Assembly: GCF_030815955.1 (NCBI RefSeq)
Contig: NZ_JAUSXK010000001.1
Span: 1,054,001-1,118,000 of the forward strand
DNA length: 64,000 nt
Reading direction: 5' to 3'
Origin: Microbacterium murale
GTDB taxonomy: Bacteria; Actinomycetota; Actinomycetes; Actinomycetales; Microbacteriaceae
The notes beneath the pieces were generated by a model. The model was not told the origin of the DNA. It saw nothing but the letters and a program-made list of their open reading frames with translations, and did not search any database. Position numbers and translations under genes: made by a program. Positions within the stretch are counted from its first letter, which is position 1; each line of letters opens with the position of its first letter. Shown piece by piece: positions 16,466 through 24,882 of this stretch.

Positions 16466-17002
16466 GTGGCCCTCCCCCGTCCCCTTCCCACCGATCCGCT
16501 CGCCGAGGCGAAGCGCCAATGGCTCGCGCACGGCTGGACGGATGCCGCCGACGGAATGACTGTCGTGACATCGGTGATGAGGGCGCAGCAGCTGCTGCTG
16601 GCTCGAGTGGATGCCGCACTCAAGCCATTCGGCCTCTCCTTCGCGCGATTCGAGGTGCTGCGCCTGCTGGCTTTCAGTCGCGCAGGCCGACTGCCGCTGT
16701 CCAGCGTCGTCGCTCGCCTGCAGGTGCATGCCACGACCGTGACGAGCACCGCGGAACGCCTGGTGCGCGATGGCCTGATCCGACGCGAGCCGCACCCGCA
16801 CGACGGGCGCGCGGCGATGCTGTCGCTCACCGAAGACGGCCGTGCTCTCGTCGAACGCGCGACCACCGCACTCAACAGCGAAGTGTTCAGCCGTCCAGGT
16901 ATGAGTTCGACCGATGCTGCTGACCTCGTCGCGATCGTCGCCCGTCTGCGCAAGGATGCCGGCGACTTCGCGGAACCGCGCCCGCAACCGGATCCGCTCT
17001 GA
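16466..17002 (+). CDS. MarR-family transcriptional regulator
   Basis: The 178-residue protein has a winged helix-turn-helix domain at about 45-130, with PLSSVVARLQVHATTVTSTAERLVR as recognition region and the wing RREPHPHDGRAAMLSLTEDG. The DxR wing motif (HDGRA) is typical of MarR proteins, which bind phenolic or CoA ligands. It is leaderless (TACGGT, six bases, GTG) and divergent from etfB, so the simplest role is control of electron transfer flavoprotein supply during acyl-CoA catabolism. The ligand is not predictable. Its stop is 16 nt before the next start. Confidence 0.88.
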   Translation: MALPRPLPTDPLAEAKRQWLAHGWTDAADGMTVVTSVMRAQQLLLARVDAALKPFGLSFARFEVLRLLAFSRAGRLPLSSVVARLQVHATTVTSTAERLVRDGLIRREPHPHDGRAAMLSLTEDGRALVERATTALNSEVFSRPGMSSTDAADLVAIVARLRKDAGDFAEPRPQPDPL

Positions 17003-17018
17003 TGGCGCGCATCCGCTA

Positions 17019-17468
17019 GTGGCGCAGTTCACTCTCGAACGCGTCATCCGCGCCACCCCCGCCGAGGTCTTCGGCGCCGCGCTCGACCCTGGGCTGCACG
17101 TCGAGTCGATGGCGCGCTACGGGGAGATCATGGTCAAGGGCCCAGCCGGCGGTGCCTTCAACGAAGGATCTTCCGTGACATGGCGCGCACGACACTTCGG
17201 ATTGCCGTTCCACCTCACCTCGATCGTCTTCGACATCGACCCGCCGCGGCGCTTCTGCGATCGGCAGACGAAGGGACCGTTCGCCGCTTTCCATCATGAG
17301 CACGTCTTCGAAGAGCACCCCGAAGGCACGCTCATGCGCGACACCGTCACGTTCCGCTCGCCGTTCGGTCCGATCGGCTCGCTCGTGGATCGGTTGTTCA
17401 TGGGCGAGTACATGCGGCGTCTGATCGACGAGCGCAATGAGGTGCTGGCAGCGTCCCTCGAGAATTGA
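17019..17468 (+). CDS. SRPBCC-family protein
   Basis: I take the GTG at 17019 as start, giving a 149-residue protein that begins MAQFTLERVIRATPAEVF, the usual opening of this START/Bet v 1-like fold. The upstream extension of the frame lies inside marR and is not credible. The rest contains the hydrophobic-pocket strands FHLTSIVFDIDPPRRFCDRQ and the terminal helix ending LFMGEYMRRLIDERN. Members bind small hydrophobic ligands; no catalytic residue can be named. It follows marR closely and may be cotranscribed. Confidence 0.82.
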   Translation: MAQFTLERVIRATPAEVFGAALDPGLHVESMARYGEIMVKGPAGGAFNEGSSVTWRARHFGLPFHLTSIVFDIDPPRRFCDRQTKGPFAAFHHEHVFEEHPEGTLMRDTVTFRSPFGPIGSLVDRLFMGEYMRRLIDERNEVLAASLEN

Positions 17469-17493
17469 CGCCGCCGACGCTACGCTGAGCGCC

Positions 17494-17937
17494 ATGACCG
17501 AGTTGCATCTGAAGACCGTGCTGGAGGGCCACGGGCCCGCCGCAGCGATCGTGCTCACCGACGACCAGGTCGCTTCCCTCGGGGCGGGCAAGGCATTTCC
17601 CGTGGTGGTCGATTTCGGCGATCGCAGCATCCGTCTTCGCCTGTCCCGCATGGGCGGGCAGAACATGATCGGGTTCAGCAAGGCTGCGCGTGCGGAGGCC
17701 GGAGTCGAGATCGACGAGGAGATCGAGGTGACGATCAGACCGGACACCGAGGAACGCGTCATCGAGATCCCGCCGGCGCTGGCCGAGGCTCTGGACGCCG
17801 ATCCCGCGGTCCGCGCGGCCTTCGAGAACCTGCCGCCATCCAAGCGGAAGGAGATGGCGCGCCAGATCGCCGAGGCGAAGACCGAGGAGACCCGCACCCG
17901 CCGCCTGGAGAAGATCCTCGACGCGCTCGGCGAGTGA
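17494..17937 (+). CDS. DUF1905 / OmdA (YdeI-like) protein
   Basis: The 147-residue protein starts at an ATG with TACGCT seven bases upstream. Its first 85 residues form a DUF1905 domain (ELHLKTVLEGHGPAAAIVL opening, GKAFPVVVDFGD, SRMGGQNMIGFSKAARAEA). The C-terminal stretch PALAEALDADPAVRAAFENL then PPSKRKEMARQIAEAKTEET is the OmdA/YdeI region sometimes annotated as bacteriocin-protection. The biochemical role is unknown. It ends convergently with the valine operon. Confidence 0.88.
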   Translation: MTELHLKTVLEGHGPAAAIVLTDDQVASLGAGKAFPVVVDFGDRSIRLRLSRMGGQNMIGFSKAARAEAGVEIDEEIEVTIRPDTEERVIEIPPALAEALDADPAVRAAFENLPPSKRKEMARQIAEAKTEETRTRRLEKILDALGE

Positions 17938-17989
17938 CCCGGGGCGGTACGGGCGGTGCCGTCCGTGCGGGCCGTGCGGGCACCTCCGC

Positions 17990-18766
17990 CTACTGATTGA
18001 TGAAGTTGGGTGACCGCTTCTCGCGGAAGGCCGCCATGCCCTCCTTCTGGTCGACCGTGTCGAAGAGCGCCGCGAACGCCTGCTTCTCGTGCGCCAGCCC
18101 CTCGGCCAGCGGCGTCTCCATCGCGGCATCCAGGGCGGCCTTCGCGGCATAGAGCGAAGGGAGGCTCTTCGACGCGATCGTCTCAGCCAACGTCGTGGCC
18201 TCGGTGATCAGATCGGATGCCGGCACCACCCGTGACACGAGGCCAGCGCGCTCAGCTTCCTCTGCGCCCATTATGCGACCGGAGAGGATGATCTCGGCCG
18301 CCTTGTAATAGCCGACGGCACGGATGAGTCGCTGCGTTCCGCCCATCCCCGGAATCACTCCGAGGTTGATCTCGGGCTGGCCGAACTTCGCCGTATCAGC
18401 CGCGAGGATGATGTCGCACATCATCGCCAGCTCGCAGCCACCACCGAGCGCGAAGCCGCTGACCGCTGCGATGACGGGGGTGCGCACCGCAGCGAAATCG
18501 CTCCACGACCCGAAGTGGTCGGTCGCGCGCATCTCTGCGGCCGACATCGACTCCATCTCCTTGATGTCTGCACCGGCAGCGAAAGCCTTCTCCGACCCGG
18601 TGACGACGATCGCACCGACGCTCTCATCCGTGTCGAATGCGACGGCTGCTGCAGTGACCTCCTGCGCGAGCTGCGAGTTCAGCGCGTTGAGCGCCTGCGG
18701 GCGGTTCAGCGTGATCCACCCCACGCGTCCGCGTTGTTCGACAAGGATCGTCTCGTACTCGGTCAT
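17990..18766 (-). CDS. Enoyl-CoA hydratase
   Basis: The 258-residue crotonase-family protein has both catalytic glutamates, E112 in [11 protein letters not shown] and E132 in [12 protein letters not shown], and the oxyanion-hole segments [11 protein letters not shown] and SGFALGG. It would hydrate methacrylyl-CoA to 3-hydroxyisobutyryl-CoA in the valine pathway or act on other short enoyl-CoAs. It is the last gene of a four-gene run (mmsA, acyl-CoA dehydrogenase, mmsB, this gene). A 40-bp gap containing GTTTCGAAAC separates it from mmsB. A 3-hydroxyisobutyryl-CoA hydrolase is not in the window. Confidence 0.9.
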   Translation of the reverse strand: MTEYETILVEQRGRVGWITLNRPQALNALNSQLAQEVTAAAVAFDTDESVGAIVVTGSEKAFAAGADIKEMESMSAAEMRATDHFGSWSDFAAVRTPVIAAVSGFALGGGCELAMMCDIILAADTAKFGQPEINLGVIPGMGGTQRLIRAVGYYKAAEIILSGRIMGAEEAERAGLVSRVVPASDLITEATTLAETIASKSLPSLYAAKAALDAAMETPLAEGLAHEKQAFAALFDTVDQKEGMAAFREKRSPNFINQ

Positions 18767-18782
18767 CGATGCTCCCTCAGTG

Positions 18783-18792
18783 GTTTCGAAAC
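18783..18792. other. Short palindrome in the mmsB-echA gap
   Basis: The 10-bp palindrome GTTTCGAAAC is flanked by TCAGTG and TCACTGA (18776-18801), making a nested symmetric site just upstream of the enoyl-CoA hydratase gene. It could be an internal operator or a weak hairpin. Confidence 0.35.
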
Positions 18793-18806
18793 GTCACTGA
18801 CGATCA

Positions 18807-19691
18807 TCACACCTGTCCGTCGCGGATGTCGGTGATGATGCCGGAGAAGTCCCGCCCACCACCTGAGCCGGCCGCGAACGCTGCGTAGATCTCCTGCGCG
18901 AGCCGCCCCATCCTGGCATCCGTGGATGTCTGATCGATCGCCTGCAGCGCGAGCCCGAGGTCCTTGGCCATCAGCGCGCCGGCGAAGCCCGGCTGATAGT
19001 CACGGTTCGCCGGACTCGTCGGAACCGGCCCCGGCACCGGACAATTCGTCGTCAGCGCCCAGCACTGACCTGAGGCGTTCGCGGCCACGTCGTAGAGCGC
19101 ATCATGCGAGAGCCCGAGACGCTCGCCGAGCACGAACGCCTCCCCCACCACGATCTGCGAGACCGCGAGGATCATGTTGTTGCACACCTTCGCGGCCTGT
19201 CCGAGCCCCGGTCCGCCGCAGTGCACGATGCGCTTGCCCATCGCCTCTAGCAGCGGGAGCGCGGCCGCGAAGTCGTCGTCGGATGCTCCGACCATGAACG
19301 CGAGTGTCGCGTTCTCCGCTCCGACCACTCCGCCGGAAACGGGTGCATCGATGTTGCGATGTCCGGCCGCGATCGCCATCGCGTGCGCAGCCTGCGCCTC
19401 GTCGACTGCGATCGTGGACGACTCGATGAACAGCGTTCCCGGTCGCGCCGCGGCCAGCAGTCCGCCCTCGTACGCCTCGATGACGTGCTTGCCCGCCGGG
19501 AACATCGTGATCACGACATCCGCGTCGGTCGCGGCATCCGTCCCCGACTCAGCAAGCGGCACGCCGACTGCCACCGCCGCTTCCCGCGCAGCCGGCATGA
19601 CGTCGAAGCCGATCACGTCGTGGCCCGCGGCCTGCAGGTTGCGGGCCATCGGCAGGCCCATGTGTCCGAGTCCCAGGAACGCGATCTTCAT
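18807..19691 (-). CDS. mmsB: 3-hydroxyisobutyrate dehydrogenase
   Basis: The 294-residue beta-hydroxyacid dehydrogenase oxidises 3-hydroxyisobutyrate to methylmalonate semialdehyde with NAD+. The N-terminal nucleotide motif FLGLGHMGLPMARNL (5-19), the substrate loop DAPVSGGVVGAENATLAFMVG (115-135) and the catalytic lysine K168 in GQAAKVCNNMI are all present. It overlaps the acyl-CoA dehydrogenase stop codon by 4 bp (ATGA). Its position between acyl-CoA and semialdehyde dehydrogenases supports the valine-specific name over tartronate-semialdehyde reductase. Confidence 0.92.
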   Translation of the reverse strand: MKIAFLGLGHMGLPMARNLQAAGHDVIGFDVMPAAREAAVAVGVPLAESGTDAATDADVVITMFPAGKHVIEAYEGGLLAAARPGTLFIESSTIAVDEAQAAHAMAIAAGHRNIDAPVSGGVVGAENATLAFMVGASDDDFAAALPLLEAMGKRIVHCGGPGLGQAAKVCNNMILAVSQIVVGEAFVLGERLGLSHDALYDVAANASGQCWALTTNCPVPGPVPTSPANRDYQPGFAGALMAKDLGLALQAIDQTSTDARMGRLAQEIYAAFAAGSGGGRDFSGIITDIRDGQV

Positions 19692-20839
19692 GACGCCGCC
19701 TTCAGCGCGTCGCGTCCGACGATCATGCGCATGATCTCGTTCGTCCCTTCCAGGATCTGGTGCACGCGCAGATCTCGCACGACCTTCTCGATCCCGTAGT
19801 CCTGAAGGTACCCGTAGCCGCCGTGCAGCTGAAGGGCATCATTGGCGACGCGGAATCCGGCATCCGTCGCGAAACGCTTGGCCATCGCGCACCGCACGGT
19901 CGCATCATCCGCATGCTCGTCGACCGCGCGGGCGCCATCCTGCACGAGCAACCGCGCCGCGTGCAACTCGGTCTCCATGTCGGCGATCGCGAACACGATG
20001 CTCTGCTTCTCGGCGAGCGCCTCGCCGAATGTGAACCGTTCGTGCACGTAGCGTCGTGCCTGATCCAGCGCCCAGCGCGCACCGCCGATCGAACATGCCG
20101 CGATGTTGAGCCGACCGCCGTTGAGCGCCGACATCGCGATCGCGAACCCCTGCCCTTCGGTGCCGAGCAGAGCGGATGCCGGCACCCGCACCTCATCGAG
20201 GATCACCTGCCGTGTCGGCTGGGCGTGCCAACCCATCTTCTTCTCCGGCGCTCCGAACGACAGGCCGACGGCATCCCCTGGTACGAGGAAGGCCGAGATC
20301 CCTCTGGCGCCCGCCTCGCCGGTGCGCGACATGACCACATACACCGCGGCCTCGCCTGCCCCGGAGATGAACTGTTTGACTCCGGTCAGCACGTATTCGT
20401 CGCCATCGCGGATCGCGCTCGTGGTGATGGCTGCGGCATCGGACCCTGCCCCTGGCTCCGTCAGGCAGTACGCACCGAACCCGGTCATGCTCGTGAGCTG
20501 CGGCAGCCATTCGCCACGCTGCGCTGCCGAGCCGTAGGTGTCGAGCATCCACACCACCATGTTGTGGATGGAGATGTACGCGGCAACGGCAGGATCGCCC
20601 TTCGCAAGCTCCTCGAAGATCGCGACCGTGTCCAGACGCGATAGCCCGGTGCCGCCGAACTCCTCGTCGACGTAGATGCCGCCGAGACCGAGGTCTCCAG
20701 CGCGCTGCAGCGCCTCGGTCGGGAAGATGTGATGCTCGTCGCGCTCGGCAGCGAACGGCTCGAGTTCGGTCTCGGTGAACTCGCGGACCGCGTGCAGGAT
20801 CGCTGCACGCTCCTCGGTGGTTGTGGTGATCATCGTCAT
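19688..20839 (-). CDS. Acyl-CoA dehydrogenase, probably isobutyryl-CoA specific
   Basis: The 383-residue flavoenzyme has the family segments FGAYCLTEPGAGSDAAAITT (FAD/substrate loop, about 121-140), KKMGWHAQPTRQV, the DGARAVDEHADDATVRCAMAK helix region and the C-terminal HGGYGYLQDYGIEKVVRDLR followed by QILEGTNEI, where the EGTN glutamate is the usual catalytic base of this subfamily. It would desaturate isobutyryl-CoA to methacrylyl-CoA and pass electrons to the ETF encoded at 14586-16336. The first of two nearby ATGs is used, with GAGGAT upstream. Confidence 0.9.
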   Translation of the reverse strand: MTMITTTTEERAAILHAVREFTETELEPFAAERDEHHIFPTEALQRAGDLGLGGIYVDEEFGGTGLSRLDTVAIFEELAKGDPAVAAYISIHNMVVWMLDTYGSAAQRGEWLPQLTSMTGFGAYCLTEPGAGSDAAAITTSAIRDGDEYVLTGVKQFISGAGEAAVYVVMSRTGEAGARGISAFLVPGDAVGLSFGAPEKKMGWHAQPTRQVILDEVRVPASALLGTEGQGFAIAMSALNGGRLNIAACSIGGARWALDQARRYVHERFTFGEALAEKQSIVFAIADMETELHAARLLVQDGARAVDEHADDATVRCAMAKRFATDAGFRVANDALQLHGGYGYLQDYGIEKVVRDLRVHQILEGTNEIMRMIVGRDALKAAS

Positions 20840-20884
20840 CGGGGATCCTCTCGCCTTGTGGGCAGATCAGGGATGTGGTCGTTC

Positions 20885-22387
20885 TCAGCGCATGGTCGGG
20901 ATGACGAAGCTCGCACCGTCGCGCACGCCATGCGCGGGCCAGCGGCTCGTCACCGTCTTGGTCTTCGTGTAGAAACGGAAAGCGTCGGCACCGTGCTGAT
21001 TGAGGTCGCCGAAGCCGCTGCGCTTCCAGCCGCCGAACGTGAAGTAGGCGATCGGAACGGGGATCGGCACGTTGACGCCGACCATGCCGACGTTCACCCG
21101 AGCGGTGAAATCCCGGGCGGCGTCTCCGTCGCGAGTGAAGATCGCGACGCCGTTGCCGAACTCGTGATCGGATGCCATCGCCAGAGCCTCTTCGTAGTCC
21201 GCTGCGCGAGCGATCACGAGCACAGGGCCGAAGATCTCCTCGCGGTAGATCGACATGTCTGTCGTCACGTGGTCGAACAGGGTCGGACCGAGATAGAAGC
21301 CCTCCTCATGACCGGGGACGGTGATCCCGCGACCGTCGGCGAGCAGCGTCGCCCCGGCATCGATGCCCTGTTGGATGTAGTCCTCCACGCGTTCCACGGC
21401 TGACCGTGCGACGAGCGGCCCGTAGTCGACGTCCTCGGCGAGGGCTGGTCCGACGCGCAACTGACCGACCCGTTCCGTGAGTTTCGCGGCGAGCGCGTCG
21501 GCCGTCTCATCGCCGACCGGCACTGCGACAGAGATCGCCATGCAGCGCTCCCCGGCGGAACCGTAACCAGAGCCGATCAGCGCATCCGCGACCTGATCGA
21601 GATCAGCATCCGGCATGACGACCATGTGGTTCTTCGCTCCGCCGAAGCACTGCGCGCGCTTGCCGTGCGCAGTCGCGGTCGAGTAGATGTACTCGGCGAT
21701 CGGAGTCGATCCGACGAATCCGACGGCCTGGATGCGCGGGTCGGTGAGCAGGGTGTCCACGGCCTCCTTGTCGCCGTGGACGACATTGAAGATTCCGGCG
21801 GGCAGGCCCGCTTCGAGGAACAGCTCCGCGAGGCGCACCGGCACCGAGGGGTCGCGCTCGCTGGGCTTGAGCACGAAGGCGTTGCCGGCGGCGATCGCGG
21901 GCCCTGCCTTCCACAGCGGAATCATGGCCGGGAAGTTGAACGGCGTGATGGCTGCGACCACACCGAGCGGCTGACGCATCGAATAGACGTCGATACCGGT
22001 GCCTGCTTCGGTGGAGTACTCCCCCTTGAGCAGGTGCGGCGCGCCGGCGGAGAACTCGATCACCTCGAGGCCTCGCTGGATATCGCCCTTGGCGTCGTCG
22101 AACGTCTTGCCGTGCTCGCTGGAGAGCAGCGTCGCAAGCTCGGTCATGTTCTTCTGAACGAGATCGAGGAAGCGCAGCAGCACTCGCGCTCTCTTCTGCG
22201 GGTTGGTCGCCGCCCAAGCCGGTTGCGCGGCCTCAGCGTCATCGATCACGCGGCGCACTTCGCTGGCCGATGCGAGCGGCACGCTGGCCTGCACACGGCC
22301 GACGCTTGGATCATAAACGTCGCCGAAGCGTCCGTCTTTCGGAGTCAGAAGCGTTCCGCCTACGAAATGGGGAATGATGCGAGTCAT
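20885..22387 (-). CDS. mmsA: CoA-acylating methylmalonate-semialdehyde dehydrogenase
   Basis: The 500-residue aldehyde dehydrogenase carries the nucleophile C282 in AGERCMAISVAVPVG and the diagnostic GGAKNHMVVMPDAD segment (249-262), in which asparagine replaces the glutamate general base of hydrolytic ALDHs, as is known for CoA-acylating MMSDH. TPFNFPAMIPLWK (148-160) is the cofactor region. The product is propionyl-CoA, which the prp operon at 54.5-58.8 kb could consume. It is the first gene of the valine operon. A -10-like TAATCT lies about 40 bp upstream. Confidence 0.93.
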   Translation of the reverse strand: MTRIIPHFVGGTLLTPKDGRFGDVYDPSVGRVQASVPLASASEVRRVIDDAEAAQPAWAATNPQKRARVLLRFLDLVQKNMTELATLLSSEHGKTFDDAKGDIQRGLEVIEFSAGAPHLLKGEYSTEAGTGIDVYSMRQPLGVVAAITPFNFPAMIPLWKAGPAIAAGNAFVLKPSERDPSVPVRLAELFLEAGLPAGIFNVVHGDKEAVDTLLTDPRIQAVGFVGSTPIAEYIYSTATAHGKRAQCFGGAKNHMVVMPDADLDQVADALIGSGYGSAGERCMAISVAVPVGDETADALAAKLTERVGQLRVGPALAEDVDYGPLVARSAVERVEDYIQQGIDAGATLLADGRGITVPGHEEGFYLGPTLFDHVTTDMSIYREEIFGPVLVIARAADYEEALAMASDHEFGNGVAIFTRDGDAARDFTARVNVGMVGVNVPIPVPIAYFTFGGWKRSGFGDLNQHGADAFRFYTKTKTVTSRWPAHGVRDGASFVIPTMR

Positions 22388-22491
22388 TATGCGACGTCCC
22401 TTCGCGCCATCTTTGGCACGATGACCAGATTACTCGGACATCCGCTGTTTTACTAGGGGGTCCATGTAGTTTGCGGACCCGCCGCAGCAGG

Positions 22492-22938
22492 TCAGAGATA
22501 GTCGTCGGGATGAAGCTGCCGGACGCCGCGCCCGTGCACGACGAACTGCGCGCGCAACGGGACGTCAAGCACGCCAGCCGCGTCCGCCATCGCCCTCGCC
22601 CAGCTTCGATCCTCCGGCGAAACGGCGCTGCTTCCGATCCGCTCCCAGACGAGCACGACGCTGGCATTCTCGGTCATCTGGCAGAGCCGGCCGGCGCGGT
22701 GCATGAAGACGTGCGCCTGGGTGACTCTGCCGAGATCAGCGACGTCGACGACTTCATCGGCGTCATCGGGGTAGTCCTCTATCGGGATGAGAGGTTGGCC
22801 GAGGCAGCCACGATCGTCCATGAACATCATCCACATCTGGCGCCTGTTCGCGCGTTGCAGCAGAAGCTGCAGTGCGTCGCGAAGGTCGTCGTCACGGTCG
22901 AGCACGCGGTCTCTTAGGGAACTGCTTGCGTCTGTCAT
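22492..22938 (-). CDS. Conserved-looking hypothetical protein, possibly RadC/JAB-like
   Basis: The 148-residue protein starts at an ATG behind AGGATC and ends 104 bp before mmsA on the same strand. It is soluble, acidic and has no signal peptide. The C-terminal part, VVLVWERIGSSAVSPEDRSW followed by ADAAGVLDVPLRAQFVVHGRG, is reminiscent of the RadC/MPN segment that follows the metal site (SG..S.ED......A....V.L..H.V...G), but the HxH metal ligands are missing. That resemblance is only an impression. I do not assign a function. Confidence 0.65.
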   Translation of the reverse strand: MTDASSSLRDRVLDRDDDLRDALQLLLQRANRRQMWMMFMDDRGCLGQPLIPIEDYPDDADEVVDVADLGRVTQAHVFMHRAGRLCQMTENASVVLVWERIGSSAVSPEDRSWARAMADAAGVLDVPLRAQFVVHGRGVRQLHPDDYL

Positions 22939-23307
22939 GAGCCGATCCTGGCCTTCTTCGCAAGCTCACCTCGGCGTGAATCCGCGGACCTGGGGAAAGG
23001 TGCCCGCATCACGACACATGTGCAGAACGAGTCGACGTGGCGTGTTCCGCGCCAGTTCACCAGCTGGTCACGTTCGACACGTACAACTGCAACTGCGCGG
23101 AAGAACTCAGACCGGATCGGGTAGTCAGAACTTTCCGCGCAACGGTGAGCGATGCTCCCGAGACCCCCGCCGAATCGGGTCGGCGGGGGTCTACTTCGTC
23201 CCGAAGGGACCCACCGATCGAGAAGCTCCGCCGCTCGAAGCAAATCTGAAACATAGCCCGCATACACTCGGATTCGCCACAAGCACGCTTTCTCCGAGGG
23301 GCCCACC
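22939..23307. other. 369-bp gap with an orphan hairpin
   Basis: No convincing reading frame, tRNA or repeat family is visible here. The gap contains the minus-strand start region of the hypothetical gene at 22938, a strong hairpin at 23161-23192, and the 5' region of the ABM-domain gene at 23308. The 220 bp before the hairpin have no assigned transcript and may hold a small RNA. Confidence 0.6.
23161..23192 (+). terminator. Orphan hairpin terminator
   Basis: Arms AGACCCCCGCCGA (23161-23173) and complement (23180-23192) enclose the loop ATCGGG. There is no recognised gene ending just upstream on the plus strand, so the transcript it would end is unknown. Confidence 0.65.
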
Positions 23308-23886
23308 ATGTCCAGCATCCCGATCACCGTCTCCATCCGCCGCGAGGTGGATCCCGCCCGCATCTCCGAGGCGACCGCCTGGGTGCAGACCGGTGTCAAT
23401 CTCGCGAACAAGCACCCAGGGTTCCTGGGCTCGGGATGGGTGCGCGCCGGCGAGGATTCCCAGCTCTGGCACATGCTCTATCGGTTCACGAGCGTCGAGA
23501 CTCTGGATGCGTGGGAGCAATCGCCTGAGCGCACGTGGTGGCTCTCGATGGGCGAGGGCTTCGTGCGCAGCGAGCACTCGCGCAGGCGCACAGGGATCGA
23601 GGGCTGGTTCGATGAACCCGCGACGGGATCGATCCGGATTCCGGATGCCGCGACCGTTGAAGATGCACAGCCTGCACCGCCACGATGGAAGCAGGCCGTC
23701 ACGATCTGGCTCGGGTTCTTCCCCGTCAACCTGCTCTTCAGCCTGGCGATGACGCCCGTTCCGGGATGGGGCGAGCTGCCCCTCTGGCTGCGCGTGCTGG
23801 CGACGACGATCGTGCTCACGCCGATCATGACGTACTGGGTACTCCCCTGGGTCACCCGGGCGCTGCGCGGGTGGCTCTCGCGCTGA
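23308..23886 (+). CDS. ABM-domain protein with C-terminal membrane hairpin
   Basis: The 192-residue protein has an antibiotic-biosynthesis-monooxygenase (dimeric alpha/beta barrel) domain in residues 1-100, opening SIPITVSIRREVDPARISEA, with the FLGSGWVR strand and WHMLYRFTS strand. Two membrane helices follow, at about 130-148 and 155-178, linked by a short PVPGWGELPLW loop. This fusion is known from actinobacteria and cyanobacteria but its substrate is not. The start is supported by GAGGGGC upstream. It ends 4 bp before the convergent LysR gene. Confidence 0.85.
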   Translation: MSSIPITVSIRREVDPARISEATAWVQTGVNLANKHPGFLGSGWVRAGEDSQLWHMLYRFTSVETLDAWEQSPERTWWLSMGEGFVRSEHSRRRTGIEGWFDEPATGSIRIPDAATVEDAQPAPPRWKQAVTIWLGFFPVNLLFSLAMTPVPGWGELPLWLRVLATTIVLTPIMTYWVLPWVTRALRGWLSR

Positions 23887-23890
23887 GAGC

Positions 23891-24790
23891 TCAGAACCGC
23901 TCGGCCGCCGCGCGCAGAGCGCGCTCGACGATCGCGACGCCGTCACCGAGAGGACCGGGCCGGCGCACCATGTGCAGAGTGTTGATCGGAGGGTCGTCCG
24001 TCTCGCGCAGCACGACGAGTCGACCTGCCGCCAGTTCATCGGCGAGCAGGTACGTTGGCAGCACCGTCACACCCGCCCCGGCCACTGCGGCCGCTGCGAG
24101 CGCGCGGAGGTCGGGGGCGATCAACTGCGGTTCGCGCTCGAGGCGGATGCCGAACACATGCCGCCAGTATCGCCGCAGGATCGGGACGTCGCGCGCGTAG
24201 GAGAGCAGCGGCCAGGCATCGACATCGGAAGGGCGCAGCTCCGGCGAGGGGGCGATCCCCAGTGAGGGCGAAGCGACGAGGACGAACTCCTCGTCGCAGA
24301 GCAGAGCCGTCGGAAGCGCACGTCCGCGCGGCCGCACAGCGGAGATCACCAGATCGAGGCTGCCGGACCCGAGCTGCTCCAGCAGGTTCTCGGCAAGACC
24401 GTGGGTGACGTCGAGACGGAGCCCGTCCGCGATCGCCGGCGCAAGAGCAGGCATGGCGACGTGGGCGAGGAACTCCGCTGCTCCGCCGAGCCGCACTCGA
24501 GGCGCCTCAACGGCCGGTCGCGCGCCCAGAGCCTCCGCCAGCGCGTCGAGCGGGCCGGCGAGACGGGATGCCAGCTCGTCCGCGCGGGCAGTCGGGCGGA
24601 TGCCGCGCGCATGCCGTACGAAGAGCGGCTCGCCGATGCTTCTCTCCAGTGCCTGCAACTGCGCAGTGACCGACGACTGGGCGAGGCCAAGCATCCGCGC
24701 TGCTGCGGAGACGGAGTTCGAACGGTGGGCCGCGAGGAACACGCGCCATCGGTCGAGGCTCTGCAAGCCATCGGAATTCCGATCGTTCAT
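23891..24790 (-). CDS. LysR-family transcriptional regulator
   Basis: The 299-residue protein has an N-terminal winged helix (about 10-70) with the recognition helix SAAARMLGLAQSSVTAQLQA and the linker RSIGEPLFVRHARGIRPT, followed by a two-lobe effector domain (LVISAVRPRGRALPTALLC, GAGVTVLPTYLLADELAAG). It is leaderless: TAGATT, six bases, ATG at 24790. It is divergent from the DJ-1/PfpI gene at 24883, which is its likely target. Three copies of ATCGGAAT around its own start look like its binding sites. Confidence 0.9.
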   Translation of the reverse strand: MNDRNSDGLQSLDRWRVFLAAHRSNSVSAAARMLGLAQSSVTAQLQALERSIGEPLFVRHARGIRPTARADELASRLAGPLDALAEALGARPAVEAPRVRLGGAAEFLAHVAMPALAPAIADGLRLDVTHGLAENLLEQLGSGSLDLVISAVRPRGRALPTALLCDEEFVLVASPSLGIAPSPELRPSDVDAWPLLSYARDVPILRRYWRHVFGIRLEREPQLIAPDLRALAAAAVAGAGVTVLPTYLLADELAAGRLVVLRETDDPPINTLHMVRRPGPLGDGVAIVERALRAAAERF

Positions 24791-24809
24791 ATCGCGAATC
24801 TATCGGAAT
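24770..24809. promoter_or_regulatory. ATCGGAAT cluster at the LysR start
   Basis: ATCGGAATTCCGAT (24770-24783) is a perfect 14-bp palindrome inside the first codons of the LysR gene. A third half-site ATCGGAAT lies at 24802-24809, overlapping the -10 (TAGATT, 24802-24797 on the minus strand). Site spacing fits LysR autoregulation. Confidence 0.55.
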
Positions 24810-24882
24810 CGGCTATCTGGATCGACCGTTGTCATGGGTGTCACCCTTCCACGGCATCCGCCGTCAGATCATTGGAGTCCAT

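Noticed and set aside
17494..17937. Bacteriocin immunity function for the DUF1905/OmdA protein
   Set aside because: The annotation tradition is weak and no bacteriocin gene is nearby.
17938..17989. Terminator between the convergent DUF1905 and enoyl-CoA hydratase genes
   Set aside because: Only an interrupted GGCGG/CCGCC pairing can be drawn; too weak to call.
22950..23160. tRNA gene before the orphan terminator
   Set aside because: No cloverleaf; only a weak GTTCGA-like string (in GGTCACGTTCGACACG), with no acceptor or anticodon stem.
23037..23249. Short plus-strand frame MACSAPVHQL...
   Set aside because: It runs straight through the 23161-23192 hairpin and has no ribosome site.
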